Program-made: the position numbers and the translations under genes
Notes under the pieces: generated by a model
Seen by the model: only the letters and a program-made list of their open reading frames with translations
What the model was told of the DNA's origin: nothing
Databases searched by the model: none
In this document: piece after piece, positions 7,784 to 16,149 of the stretch
How the letters are laid out: every line of letters starts with the position of its first letter
Numbering within the stretch: position 1 is the first letter of the stretch
Source of the DNA: an uncultured Croceitalea sp.
Lineage (GTDB): Bacteria; Bacteroidota; Bacteroidia; Flavobacteriales; Flavobacteriaceae
Assembly: GCA_947503285.1 (NCBI GenBank)
Contig: CANNDD010000003.1
Location: 124,001-188,000, forward strand
Direction: 5' to 3'
Length of the DNA stretch: 64,000 nt

Positions 7784-8233
7784 TTAATTAGTACTATACA
7801 CTTTTTGTTTTGCAACCTCAAACTCTTCCAATAAAGCTACTTTTTCGGTACCCTTGCTAAAATTTTCTGCAAGAAGGTTCAAGGCCTCTTTTGTTTGTTC
7901 GTAGGCAATTCTTGCCTGTTTTTGTTCTTGGTAATGTTGATAGGTATCATTACCAAAATACACACCAAAGGCCAACACTACGGCCGCCGCAACGGAAACC
8001 CATCTATAATACACTTTTTTTCTAGGTTTTACGGGTTCTGAAAGGGCTGAAAGCTTTGTAAACTGTTCTTCCTTGGCTTTAGAGAAATAGTTGAACATGG
8101 GTTGGTATTGCTCGAGATGTGTTGCGACACTTTCTTGATTGAAATACGCCCGTAATCTTTCTTCTTCGGCAACTGTTGTGGTCGCCTCAAAATACTTCTC
8201 CAATAATCTTTCTATGTGCTTATCCGATTCCAT
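7784..8233 (-). CDS. Probable membrane anti-sigma factor
   Basis: 149 residues. The N-terminal 75 residues are charged and helical (M-E-S-D-K-H-I-E-R-L-L-E-K-Y-F-E-A-x-T at 1-18). There is one transmembrane helix at about 77-94 and a C-terminal extracytoplasmic stretch of about 55 residues. This layout, and the 14-base overlap with the sigma gene just upstream, fits a single-pass anti-sigma factor that holds the ECF sigma at the membrane. It has no zinc-binding HxxxCxxC motif, so it is not a ZAS-type anti-sigma. The role is inferred from layout and position. Confidence 0.72.
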   Translation of the reverse strand: MESDKHIERLLEKYFEATTTVAEEERLRAYFNQESVATHLEQYQPMFNYFSKAKEEQFTKLSALSEPVKPRKKVYYRWVSVAAAVVLAFGVYFGNDTYQHYQEQKQARIAYEQTKEALNLLAENFSKGTEKVALLEEFEVAKQKVYSTN

Positions 8234-8729
8234 AGCTATGCTTTTGCATTAATTTTTCCCTTACTGTTTTTCTTGCCCTTGAGAGGGTCACCCGCACTGC
8301 GGTCGGTTTCATATCCAACAATTCCGATATTTCGTCAAAATCATAGTCTTCAATATCCCGCAATTGCAGTACCATTTTTTGTTGTTCCGGTAATTCATCC
8401 ATTATCCGTTCTACCCAATTTACGCTATCTTCTGCCTCTAACTGCTTTTGCAGTGATGTGCGTTCATCTTGATAGTTGCTATGGACTAATTTTAAATTAC
8501 CGGCCTGTTTCGATTTCAAACGATCCAGGCAAAAATTCTTTGTCATGGTCATTGCAAAGGCCTCTACACTTTTATATTGGCCCATTGCTTCATTTTTCGA
8601 CCACAGTTTGAGCAAAATTTCCTGTGTTGCATCTTCGGCTTCCTCTCGGGAGACCAATAAGCGCTTTGCCAAACGAAATAACTTATCTTTAAATGGCAAT
8701 ACAAGATTTAAAAACTCTTTTTGTTGCAT
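8220..8729 (-). CDS. ECF-type RNA polymerase sigma factor
   Basis: 169 residues with sigma region 2 at about 15-75 (E29-E-A-E-D-A-T-Q-E-I-L-L-K-L-W43 is the region 2.2 core-binding helix) and region 4 at about 112-160 (L113-P-E-Q-Q-K-M-V-L-Q-L-R, and T148-L-S-R-A-R-K-T-V-R-E-K-L160 as the -35 recognition helix end). It heads a minus-strand group: sigma, anti-sigma, three DUF4252 genes. A TGTAAC-N16-CGTC sequence upstream suggests autoregulation. It likely responds to an envelope signal passed by the anti-sigma. Confidence 0.92.
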   Translation of the reverse strand: MQQKEFLNLVLPFKDKLFRLAKRLLVSREEAEDATQEILLKLWSKNEAMGQYKSVEAFAMTMTKNFCLDRLKSKQAGNLKLVHSNYQDERTSLQKQLEAEDSVNWVERIMDELPEQQKMVLQLRDIEDYDFDEISELLDMKPTAVRVTLSRARKTVREKLMQKHSYGIG

Positions 8730-8776
8730 TTGGTGGTTTAGTTATATGCAAATCAATTTACGACTTACAACATGAT

Positions 8777-8802
8777 GACGACGTATGACGAATATTGTTA
8801 CA
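8777..8802 (-). promoter_or_regulatory. Putative ECF sigma autoregulated promoter
   Basis: On the minus strand TGTAAC (8802-8797) is followed after exactly 16 bases by CGTC (8780-8777), an ECF-type -35/-10 arrangement, about 48 bases before the sigma ATG. This is inferred from spacing and the general form of ECF promoters. Confidence 0.5.
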
Positions 8803-8825
8803 AAAATGATTAAAATATTCTCAGA

Positions 8826-8872
8826 TCTCCCTATTTTAGGGTTTTAAAGGACTAAGTTGTTCTATAGGGAGA
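8826..8872. repeat. Inverted repeat between the sigma gene and the S41 peptidase gene
   Basis: TCTCCCTA at 8826-8833 and TAGGGAGA at 8865-8872, an 8-bp perfect inverted repeat with 31 bases between. It could be a divergent operator or an RNA stem ahead of the peptidase gene; nothing decides between them. Confidence 0.35.
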
Positions 8873-8923
8873 AGTGAGGAATCAACTTTGGAACACTAAT
8901 TGCTATTTGAAAGAAAAAACGCT

Positions 8924-10381
8924 ATGAAGAAATTATTTTTGCCTTTTGTTGCCGTCATCCTATTTGTTAGTTGCAGTAATGACGATGACCCCGCGGACTT
9001 CTTTCCGTTATTGGCTGACGAATCTACTGCCGAGATACAGGATTTTATGTGGAAAGCCATGAACCAATGGTATTTTTGGCAAGGCGAAGTACAAGATTTG
9101 GCAGATAATAGATTTAGCTCTGACGAGCAATACACTGAATTTCTTGAAGCAACCCCTAATCCCCTAAATTTCTATAATAGCATTCAGTTCAACGAAGACC
9201 GTTTTAGTTTCTCCAACTCAGATTACACTACCTTGGTCAATAGTTTAAACGGAATATCAAAGAGTAACGGTCTAGAGTTTGGTCTAGTTCGATTTGCGGA
9301 AGGCGATGATATTTTTGGATATGTACGATACGTTATTCCCAATTCCGATGCTGCCGCCAGTGCTATTCAACGCGGTGCTATTTTCACCAGGGTAAATGGT
9401 ACCCAACTTAATTTGAATAATTATCGCGATTTGTTGTTTGGTAACAATGATACCTACACATTGGGGTTGGCTACCATTAGTAATGGCACTATAACCGATA
9501 GCGATGATGAGGTCACCCTCACTAAATTTGAAGGTCTGGAGGAAAATCCGGTTTTGGTAGCCAAAACCTTAGATGTCAATGGGCAAAAAATAGGCTATTT
9601 GATGTATAATGGTTTCACTCGTGGTTTTGACGAGGATTTGAACAATGCGTTTGGCCAGTTTGTCGCTGACGGGGTTACTGACTTAGTATTGGATATGCGC
9701 TACAATCCTGGTGGTTCGGTCAACTCTTCACGCCTGTTAGCAAGTATGATTTATGGAACGCGAACCCAAGATTTATATATTAGACAACGTTGGAACGACA
9801 AAATTCAATCACAATTCAGTGATGAGCAGTTAGAAGACAATTTTGCGTCTAGAACAAACGCGGGTTCCCCTATCAATACCCTCAATCTCAATAGGGTTTA
9901 TGTCATTGCCACAAATAGTTCGGCTTCTGCTAGTGAATTGGTCATGAACGGTCTTGAACCTTATGTTGATGTCATTCATATAGGCGAGACGACTAGGGGG
10001 AAAAACGAATTCTCCATAACGCTTGTAGACGATGAAGACAATGACTATGTTTTTAGCACTTCAAGACAAAACAACATTAATCCGAACAATAGTTGGGCCA
10101 TTCAACCCCTGGTCGGACGTAATGAAAATGCAGATGGCTTTTCTGATTACACCGCCGGACTGGCACCCGATATTCAAATAGAGGAAGATTTGGGCAATTT
10201 AGGGGTTTTGGGAAATGTCTCAGAACCGTTATTGGCGAGGGCAATTCAAGAAATCACTGGAATTGTGGCAAAATCGCGATTTTCTGAAACGCAGTTCAAG
10301 GGTGAGCAAATATCAAATTCAAAATTATTTACCCCGATGAGGGATAATATGTATATCGATAAACCTTTGAGTTCAAAATAA
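8924..10381 (+). CDS. S41-family (C-terminal-processing-like) peptidase, lipoprotein
   Basis: 485 residues from the ATG at 8924, which gives a perfect lipoprotein signal ending at Cys17 (ILFVSC) followed by S-N-D-D-D. A PDZ-like region lies at about 100-180. The S41 catalytic core follows: L-D-M-R-Y-N-P-G-G-S-V near residue 260, the nucleophile motif S-A-S-A-S-E at 333-338 (S335 best candidate), and G-E-T-T-R-G-K about 25 residues later supplying the general-base lysine. It probably cleaves C-terminal tails of envelope proteins at the membrane surface. A terminator follows directly; it stands alone next to the divergent ECF group. Confidence 0.88.
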   Translation: MKKLFLPFVAVILFVSCSNDDDPADFFPLLADESTAEIQDFMWKAMNQWYFWQGEVQDLADNRFSSDEQYTEFLEATPNPLNFYNSIQFNEDRFSFSNSDYTTLVNSLNGISKSNGLEFGLVRFAEGDDIFGYVRYVIPNSDAAASAIQRGAIFTRVNGTQLNLNNYRDLLFGNNDTYTLGLATISNGTITDSDDEVTLTKFEGLEENPVLVAKTLDVNGQKIGYLMYNGFTRGFDEDLNNAFGQFVADGVTDLVLDMRYNPGGSVNSSRLLASMIYGTRTQDLYIRQRWNDKIQSQFSDEQLEDNFASRTNAGSPINTLNLNRVYVIATNSSASASELVMNGLEPYVDVIHIGETTRGKNEFSITLVDDEDNDYVFSTSRQNNINPNNSWAIQPLVGRNENADGFSDYTAGLAPDIQIEEDLGNLGVLGNVSEPLLARAIQEITGIVAKSRFSETQFKGEQISNSKLFTPMRDNMYIDKPLSSK

Positions 10382-10386
10382 AAATA

Positions 10387-10413
10387 AAAGCGGCCGGTTG
10401 GCCGCTTTTTTTA
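10387..10413. terminator. Bidirectional terminator between the S41 peptidase and btuB
   Basis: Stem 10387-10395 paired with 10400-10408 (AAAGCGGCC, loop GGTT), then a T run. It serves both convergent genes. Confidence 0.85.
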
Positions 10414-10417
10414 TGCT

Positions 10418-12310
10418 TTAAAATTGCAATCGCATTCCCAGACGCATATTTCTTCCCCTAGTGGTAAAGTCCGTAACCTCAACATAGGTCTCGTTAAACA
10501 CATTATCCAAGGCAAAGAAAAAACCTATGGTATCATTGATATCATGCTTTACATAAAGGTTCAGTAAACTGAATGCATCTAAATCTACTTGAGAAAAAGC
10601 AGCAAAATCAATGTCGGTGCGATCTGATACCGATTGATAGCTTAGACTGACGTAGGTTTTAGCGCTAAAATCATAGGCAACACTAGCATTCACCTTACTT
10701 TGGGGAATGCGAAGCGCCAAACCATTTTCAGCATCGGTGTAGGTATAATTGGCCACAAGGTTCAAATTGGCTACCGGAGTAACATTCAGCTCTACCTCTA
10801 CCCCATTAAAATCAACAGTTTCTTCCAAATTTTGATACTGACTTTCAAAAGTATCAGGGTTGATGGTAACAAAATCAATACGCCCTTCTTCACTTCTATT
10901 AAAATATAGGGCGCTGATCCTAAACTTTTCTGACGGACGATACTCTAAACCTCCTTCCAAGGTTGTATTCTCTTCTGGATCCAAATCAGGATTCGGACCA
11001 AAAGGACCAAATAACTGCGATAAGTTTGGCGCTATAAATGAAGTGGCGTAAGACCCTAAGAATTTAAGATATCCTTCCCCTATTCCAAAAACATAAGACG
11101 GATTAAAATTGTAAATAAAATTTGACCCATACTCACTATGGTTGTTCAAACGCACCCCTGCATTTAAATTCAATCCAAAATCACTTACATAAACAACATT
11201 GGCATAAGGGTCAATACTTGTAGTGTTCTGTTCTTCACTAAAAAGGGTCGTATTATCAATAAGGTTTAGCCCAGCAATAGTGTAAAAACGATTGTTGAAC
11301 GTATACTTATTGAACAAATCTAAAACCAGCGATTCAGAATCAAAGGCCGAAGGAAAACTAGATTGAAAACTTCTAGTTATCTGATTGAAAGCCCCATTGA
11401 AATTCAAACTACCATTCTTATAGGCGTATGTAGAAGAAAGCCCAAACCGCGATTGCTCGCTGTCAAAACTAAAATCAGCATCCTCTATCGGAAAGCCGTT
11501 GTCAAAATCAGCGTTTAGCTTATTGTAAAATGCCGAGGCGGTTACAGTAAACCGTTCTGAAAATTGATATCCCAGCTTTACGGTTCCTTCAATTCTTGAA
11601 AAAGGGTCTTCCTCTTCCCCGACTGCTGCCGAAAGTCCATTGGTAAATTGGTGTCCACCTGAGGCCAATACCGAAAATCGATCTTGTTTTGCCGAAAAAG
11701 TGACCGTATTTGAAAAATCGGCCAGGTTGTAGTTTTGGTCGTCTTGAGACTGGTTCGTACCGATACTGGATAGTACTTCAAGTGCAGTACCCTCTTTATT
11801 GGCTTTCTTGGTCGTTATATTGATAACAGCCGTGGCGGCGGCGTTCCCGTAAAGGGTACTTGCAGCACCTTTTAAAATTTCTATGCTCTCAATCTGATTG
11901 GTGTTCAACAAGCGAAGGTCATATTCAGCGTTGACATTGGAAGGATCAGATACCTGAATTCCATCAATGATGACCAAAACCTGTCTGTTGTTACCTCCCC
12001 TGGCAAATACCGTAAGGTTCTGGCCGGCATAACTTCGTGTACCATTGACTTCAATACCACTTTTAGTGTTGATCAATTCTGCCACGGATCTACCTCGATT
12101 GGCCTCCAGTTCTTTCGACCCGATCTGAATGACCGTTTTACCCGAATTCTCACGTTTCAATTGAAACCTTGAATCACTGACTACCACTTCATTTAAATTT
12201 TGGACTTCGAACGGCTTGTCTTGCACGTAAGCCACGGAATCCTTTTGTTGTGCTGTAAGTTTAGCACAACAACCGCAAATGACCAAAAGGCCAAATACTA
12301 CTTTTTTCAT
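10418..12310 (-). CDS. btuB: TonB-dependent vitamin B12 (corrinoid) receptor, BtuB-like
   Basis: 630 residues: signal peptide 1-20 (ends LTAQ), a TonB-dependent receptor plug at about 40-165 (V-V-S-D-S-R-F, G-K-T-V-I-Q-I, S-V-A-E-L-I-N, 'VLVIIDGIQVSDPS', 'ILKGAASTLYGNAAATAVINI'), then the 22-strand barrel ending in aromatic Phe (MRLQF). It imports corrinoids across the outer membrane with TonB energy. Cobalamin specificity is inferred from the cobalamin riboswitch directly upstream and from the divergent btuFCD genes. Expression should drop when cobalamin is abundant. Confidence 0.9.
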   Translation of the reverse strand: MKKVVFGLLVICGCCAKLTAQQKDSVAYVQDKPFEVQNLNEVVVSDSRFQLKRENSGKTVIQIGSKELEANRGRSVAELINTKSGIEVNGTRSYAGQNLTVFARGGNNRQVLVIIDGIQVSDPSNVNAEYDLRLLNTNQIESIEILKGAASTLYGNAAATAVINITTKKANKEGTALEVLSSIGTNQSQDDQNYNLADFSNTVTFSAKQDRFSVLASGGHQFTNGLSAAVGEEEDPFSRIEGTVKLGYQFSERFTVTASAFYNKLNADFDNGFPIEDADFSFDSEQSRFGLSSTYAYKNGSLNFNGAFNQITRSFQSSFPSAFDSESLVLDLFNKYTFNNRFYTIAGLNLIDNTTLFSEEQNTTSIDPYANVVYVSDFGLNLNAGVRLNNHSEYGSNFIYNFNPSYVFGIGEGYLKFLGSYATSFIAPNLSQLFGPFGPNPDLDPEENTTLEGGLEYRPSEKFRISALYFNRSEEGRIDFVTINPDTFESQYQNLEETVDFNGVEVELNVTPVANLNLVANYTYTDAENGLALRIPQSKVNASVAYDFSAKTYVSLSYQSVSDRTDIDFAAFSQVDLDAFSLLNLYVKHDINDTIGFFFALDNVFNETYVEVTDFTTRGRNMRLGMRLQF

Positions 12311-12347
12311 AAAAAATTAATTGCTCGGAAAAGCTATAGGTCGCCCT

Positions 12348-12377
12348 ATGTAAACTTCTGTCCCGAAAGTTTTACAT
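12348..12377 (-). other. Hairpin between the riboswitch aptamer and btuB
   Basis: Stem ATGTAAA/TTTACAT (12348-12354 with 12371-12377), extended by CTT/AAG across a one-base bulge, loop of nine bases. It lies 3' of the aptamer in the btuB leader and has no T run after it on the minus strand. It may belong to the expression platform (anti-sequestering or sequestering stem) rather than being a terminator. Confidence 0.45.
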
Positions 12378-12389
12378 TCTTTGTTTGAA

Positions 12390-12595
12390 TCTGGCAGGTC
12401 TCCTGACTTACGTCTTATCAGCTACCTTCCCATCTTTTTACGGACAGTGGTTTCGAAGTGCTGATAAGCACCGCTAAAATGATATGCATCCATTGGATGT
12501 TCTGCGGCAAAGCTTACAGTTGCGGGAACAGTTCTAGATTTTCACCAGATTCCCTTTTAATCGACGAGGCCAAACCTTTTTACGGGTATCGTTTC
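12390..12595 (-). ncRNA. Cobalamin (AdoCbl-type) riboswitch upstream of btuB
   Basis: Read on the minus strand, the B12-box core is present: GGGAATCTGGTGAAAATC near 12560-12540, then an ACTG...CCCGCAACTGTAA segment near 12534-12515, and the 3' consensus AAGTCAGGAGACCTGCC at 12408-12392 after a GGGAAGG segment near 12430. These are the conserved joining regions of the cobalamin aptamer. Binding of cobalamin should reduce btuB expression. The aptamer ends about 80 bases before the btuB ATG. Confidence 0.95.
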
Positions 12596-12659
12596 GTCAA
12601 ACCAATATTCGGCACGAAAGTAATCATTCTGTTCAATCTATCTAAAAAGTTAAATACCC

Positions 12660-12667
12660 TATTTTTG
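12660..12667 (+). promoter_or_regulatory. TAnnTTTG -7 box before btuF
   Basis: TATTTTTG matches the Bacteroidota -7 consensus. Its expected start site, about 12673, leaves only a very short leader before the btuF ATG at 12685, so no second riboswitch fits on this side. Confidence 0.4.
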
Positions 12668-12684
12668 ACACTATGTATAAAACG

Positions 12685-13827
12685 ATGCCAAAGTATTTTG
12701 TTTTTGTGATACTGATTTTTGCCTTTTTAGCGTGCGAGGAAAAACCAAAAGCGCCAAAAGGATTATCCAACGTTAAAGGTGAAATTATAACCCATGCCAA
12801 TGGATTTCAAATCGACCTTGGGGGGGCATTCCCCGTAGTAACCGTCTCCAACCCCTGGCCAGGAGCTGAAAAACCATTGACCTATGCAGTGATTCCAAAA
12901 AACAAGCTGGCCACAATAACCTATCCGAAAGATGCCTATGATGCCGTTGTGGTCACCCCGATTGAAAATATCGTGGTCACCTCTACCACACATATTCCAG
13001 CTTTAGAGTCATTGGGGGCACTAAACAAACTCATCGGATTTCCTGATACGAAATATGTATCTTCAATGCCGACCAGAAAACGAATTTCCGAAGGAAAAAT
13101 AAAAGAATTGGGCAACAATGAATCCTTGAACACCGAAATGGTGTTGGAAATGCAACCTGACGCTATCGTTGGCTTTGCCATTGATAACCAAAATGACAAT
13201 TACGACCTTCTTCATAAATCGGGAATACCAGTGCTTTTCAATGGGGATTGGACCGAACAAACACCTTTGGGCAAAGCCGAATGGATAAAGTTCTTCGGCG
13301 TCTTACTAGATAGGCAACATGAGGCGGATAGTATCTTTAAATCCATTGAAACCGATTACAACACGATAAAGAACCTAGCCAAAAAAGCAACTAGAACGCC
13401 AACGGTCATGAGTGGTGCGCTATACAAAGATGTGTGGTACCTACCTGCTGGGGACAGTTGGGCGGCCCAGTTCTTATCGGATGCGAACACAAGCTATTTG
13501 TGGGCGGAAACCAAGGGTACGGGAAGCCTTTCATTAAGTTTGGAAACAGTGCTTGAAAAGGGTAAAAGTGCCGATTTTTGGATAGCTCCGGCCCAATTTA
13601 CCTCTTATAATGCGCTTTTGGATGCCAATACCCACTATAAGGAGTTTCAAGCCTATCAAAACAAGGCTATTCATACGTTTTCACTGACTACAGGGCCTAC
13701 TGGAGGTTTATTGTACTATGAATTGGGACCACAACGCCCAGATATCATCTTAAAAGATTTGGTCCGTATTTTTCATCCTGAATTGCTACCGGACCATGTA
13801 CCTTACTTTTTTCAACCTTTACAATGA
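12685..13827 (+). CDS. btuF: Corrinoid-binding lipoprotein of the BtuF type (ABC importer substrate-binding protein)
   Basis: 380 residues from the ATG at 12685, giving a lipoprotein signal ending at Cys17 (AFLAC); an ATG four codons earlier is possible. The body has the two-lobed class III periplasmic-binding fold: 'VVVTPIENIVVTSTTHIPALESLGAL' lobe 1 entry, E-M-Q-P-D-A-I-V-G-F near 156-165, and A-T-R-T-P-T-V-M-S-G-A-L in the hinge-to-lobe 2. It should capture corrinoid in the periplasm and hand it to BtuCD. The last four bases overlap the btuC start (ATGA), so the genes are coupled. Confidence 0.85.
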   Translation: MPKYFVFVILIFAFLACEEKPKAPKGLSNVKGEIITHANGFQIDLGGAFPVVTVSNPWPGAEKPLTYAVIPKNKLATITYPKDAYDAVVVTPIENIVVTSTTHIPALESLGALNKLIGFPDTKYVSSMPTRKRISEGKIKELGNNESLNTEMVLEMQPDAIVGFAIDNQNDNYDLLHKSGIPVLFNGDWTEQTPLGKAEWIKFFGVLLDRQHEADSIFKSIETDYNTIKNLAKKATRTPTVMSGALYKDVWYLPAGDSWAAQFLSDANTSYLWAETKGTGSLSLSLETVLEKGKSADFWIAPAQFTSYNALLDANTHYKEFQAYQNKAIHTFSLTTGPTGGLLYYELGPQRPDIILKDLVRIFHPELLPDHVPYFFQPLQ

Positions 13828-14858
13828 ATAAAAGTAGTATTCCATTTGGCGTTTGGTTTTTGGGTCTATTCCTCATATTGCTATTGGTCATGGTACTTAA
13901 TCTTAGTTTGGGTAGTGTCTCCATTCCATTTAAGATCACGATACAGGTACTATTTGGCAAAGAACCCGAAACCGCTTCTTGGAGTTATATTATTTTAAAC
14001 TATCGCTTACCCAAGGCTTTAACGGCCATCGTAGTAGGTGGTGGTTTGGCCGTAAGTGGTCTGCTGATGCAAACACTGTTTCGAAACCCCTTAGCCGGAC
14101 CTTTCGTACTTGGCGTGAGTTCAGGAGCAAGTTTGGGGGCAGCCTTTTTACTCATGGGAACATCACTTTTTACTGGCTGGACATTATTTGAATCCATAAA
14201 TGACATATCATTGGCCGTAGCCGCAAGTTTAGGAAGTTTTACGGTGCTATTGGTAGTAGTTATGGTTGCCAATCGCGTTCGCGATACGATGACATTGCTC
14301 ATCATAGGGTTGATGTTCGGTAGTATCACTGCGGCGGTGGTGAGCGTTTTAGCTTATTTCTCAGACGCTGAACAACTGCAACGCTTTATTTTTTGGTCTT
14401 TTGGCTCGGTAGGGGGACTATCATGGTCGCAATTGGGCATTTTAACCTTGGTGGTCGTATTTGGGCTATTCTTTGCCATCTTCTCGTTGAAAAGCCTAAA
14501 CGCTTTTTTGCTAGGGGAAAACTATGCGAAAAGTCTTGGCATTGCCTTAAGAAAATCCAGGTTCCTCATCATTGCGGCAACGGGACTGATTGCTGGGGGA
14601 ATAACGGCCTTTGCAGGGCCCATCGCTTTCGTCGGGTTGGCGGTACCCCATTTGACGCGGCAATTTTTCAATACCATGGATCATCGCATCTTACTACCCG
14701 CCGTATTTGTATACGGGGCTATTTTAATGTTGTTATGTGATACCATTGCCCAATTGCCCACATCGGCCAAAGTCTTACCCATCAATGCAATCACTTCGAT
14801 CATAGGCGCACCTGTGGTCATTTGGCTACTGCTTCGAAAAAGAAAACTGTTCTTCTAA
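13824..14858 (+). CDS. btuC: FecCD-family ABC permease (BtuC)
   Basis: 344 residues with about ten hydrophobic segments, as in BtuC/FhuB. The FecCD signature is clear in the first third (G-L-L-M-Q-T-L-F-R-N-P-L-A-G-P-F-V-L-G-V-S-S-G-A), and the segment G-P-I-A-F-V-G-L-A-V-P-H-L-T-R lies before the last helices as the coupling region to the ATPase. It forms the inner-membrane channel. Its ATG lies inside the btuF stop region and btuD begins two bases after its stop, so the three genes are one operon. Confidence 0.93.
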   Translation: MNKSSIPFGVWFLGLFLILLLVMVLNLSLGSVSIPFKITIQVLFGKEPETASWSYIILNYRLPKALTAIVVGGGLAVSGLLMQTLFRNPLAGPFVLGVSSGASLGAAFLLMGTSLFTGWTLFESINDISLAVAASLGSFTVLLVVVMVANRVRDTMTLLIIGLMFGSITAAVVSVLAYFSDAEQLQRFIFWSFGSVGGLSWSQLGILTLVVVFGLFFAIFSLKSLNAFLLGENYAKSLGIALRKSRFLIIAATGLIAGGITAFAGPIAFVGLAVPHLTRQFFNTMDHRILLPAVFVYGAILMLLCDTIAQLPTSAKVLPINAITSIIGAPVVIWLLLRKRKLFF

Positions 14859-14859
14859 T

Positions 14860-15636
14860 ATGGAAAAGCAAACGGCATATTTACAAGTTAGTGCTTTAGA
14901 AGTAGGATATAAAACCGAAGGGGTAGTTCGCAATGTCGATTTTACCTTAAATAAAGGGGAGTTATGTGGCATTGTGGGTGTCAATGGCATTGGAAAATCA
15001 ACACTGTTACGTACCATAGGGAATTTACAGCCCAGATTAAAAGGGAGTATTAAGATTCAAAATAAGGATCTACAAGATTTTAATGCCGCGGAATTGGCCA
15101 AGGAAATAAGTCTCGTGCTTACGGAGCCCCTGGCCTCTTCAAATCTGACCGTAAAAGAATTGATTGCCCTTGGTAGACAACCTTATACCAATTGGATGGG
15201 TAATTTGACCCAACAAGATGAATCTAAAATTCAAAATAGCATTGCAGATCTGGAACTTGGGGGTTTGGGCAACCGTAAATGCCATGAACTTAGTGATGGC
15301 CAGTTGCAAAGGGTGCTGATAGCCCGCACCATGGCGCAAGATACCCCATTGATCTTATTGGACGAACCTACGACACATTTGGATCTGTACCACAAAGTAC
15401 AGATTCTAAAACTGCTCAAAGGTTTGGTACAAGAACACCAAAAGGCGATTGTGTTCACTACCCATGAAATCGATTTGGCCATTCAGCTCTGTGATAGGAT
15501 ATTGATTTTAGACGGAAAACAGAATCCTATTGGTACACCTAGTTCACTAATTGAACAAGGTTGTTTTGAAACGCTCTTCCCTACGGATATGGTTCATTTT
15601 GATTCCCAAAGTGGGTCTTACCGAGTGAATAAGTAA
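14860..15636 (+). CDS. btuD: ABC transporter ATPase (BtuD)
   Basis: 258 residues. Walker A G40-V-N-G-I-G-K-S-T48, signature L144-S-D-G-Q148 (D replaces the usual G), Walker B L165-I-L-L-D-E-P170, D-loop T-H-L-D, switch histidine H202. This matches ATPases of the BtuD/FepC/FhuC group. It powers the BtuFC importer from the cytoplasmic face. The C-terminal 40 residues carry the short extra domain common in this group. It completes the uptake system started by the riboswitch-controlled btuB on the other strand. Confidence 0.93.
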   Translation: MEKQTAYLQVSALEVGYKTEGVVRNVDFTLNKGELCGIVGVNGIGKSTLLRTIGNLQPRLKGSIKIQNKDLQDFNAAELAKEISLVLTEPLASSNLTVKELIALGRQPYTNWMGNLTQQDESKIQNSIADLELGGLGNRKCHELSDGQLQRVLIARTMAQDTPLILLDEPTTHLDLYHKVQILKLLKGLVQEHQKAIVFTTHEIDLAIQLCDRILILDGKQNPIGTPSSLIEQGCFETLFPTDMVHFDSQSGSYRVNK

Positions 15637-15696
15637 TCTTTTTTATCCCCCGTAAAAGTCATTAATCCATTATCTTTATCCTTAAGAGGATTTTAT

Positions 15697-16134
15697 ATGA
15701 AACAGCTCAATTTTTTCACTTTGCTAATTTTTATTTTAACCATATTCGGTTGCAAAAGTTATACCGTTCCAGTAGATAGTTTTCAAGAGCAAATGATAAA
15801 GGGGAATAACGCCAATCTAAAGAAAGTTGAAATCAATAACCCACTAATAGGATTTAATGACAACATTAAGTATTATTCCAATAGCCTTTCTGGAATAAAT
15901 GTTTTCGACAAAAAAGGTAACATGTTATATTTAGAGAATTCCCCCTCGATAGAAATGCGAGTGACCTTGAAAAATGAAAAAAAAAGGATTTTTTATTTTG
16001 ATACCGTCTATATTGAAAATGATAGTTTAAAGGGCAGTCAATCAAGGTTTATTCCTAAAATACGTGAGATTGCTATTAAAGATATCGTCAAAATAGAACT
16101 CCAAGATGGTGGTAAAAAATTTAGTTATCAATAG
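15697..16134 (+). CDS. Hypothetical lipoprotein
   Basis: 145 residues with a lipoprotein signal ending at Cys19 (TIFGC-K). The mature part is mainly beta-strand forming, with repeated polar segments such as N-I-K-Y-Y-S-N-S-L-S-G-I-N-V-F and R-E-I-A-I-K-D-I-V-K-I-E-L. I do not recognise a family. It follows btuD by 60 bases and precedes rmuC by 15 bases on the same strand. A near-consensus -7 sequence (TATCTTTA) about 20 bases upstream suggests its own promoter, so it need not belong to the btu operon. Confidence 0.7.
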   Translation: MKQLNFFTLLIFILTIFGCKSYTVPVDSFQEQMIKGNNANLKKVEINNPLIGFNDNIKYYSNSLSGINVFDKKGNMLYLENSPSIEMRVTLKNEKKRIFYFDTVYIENDSLKGSQSRFIPKIREIAIKDIVKIELQDGGKKFSYQ

Positions 16135-16149
16135 TAATTTCGATACCAT

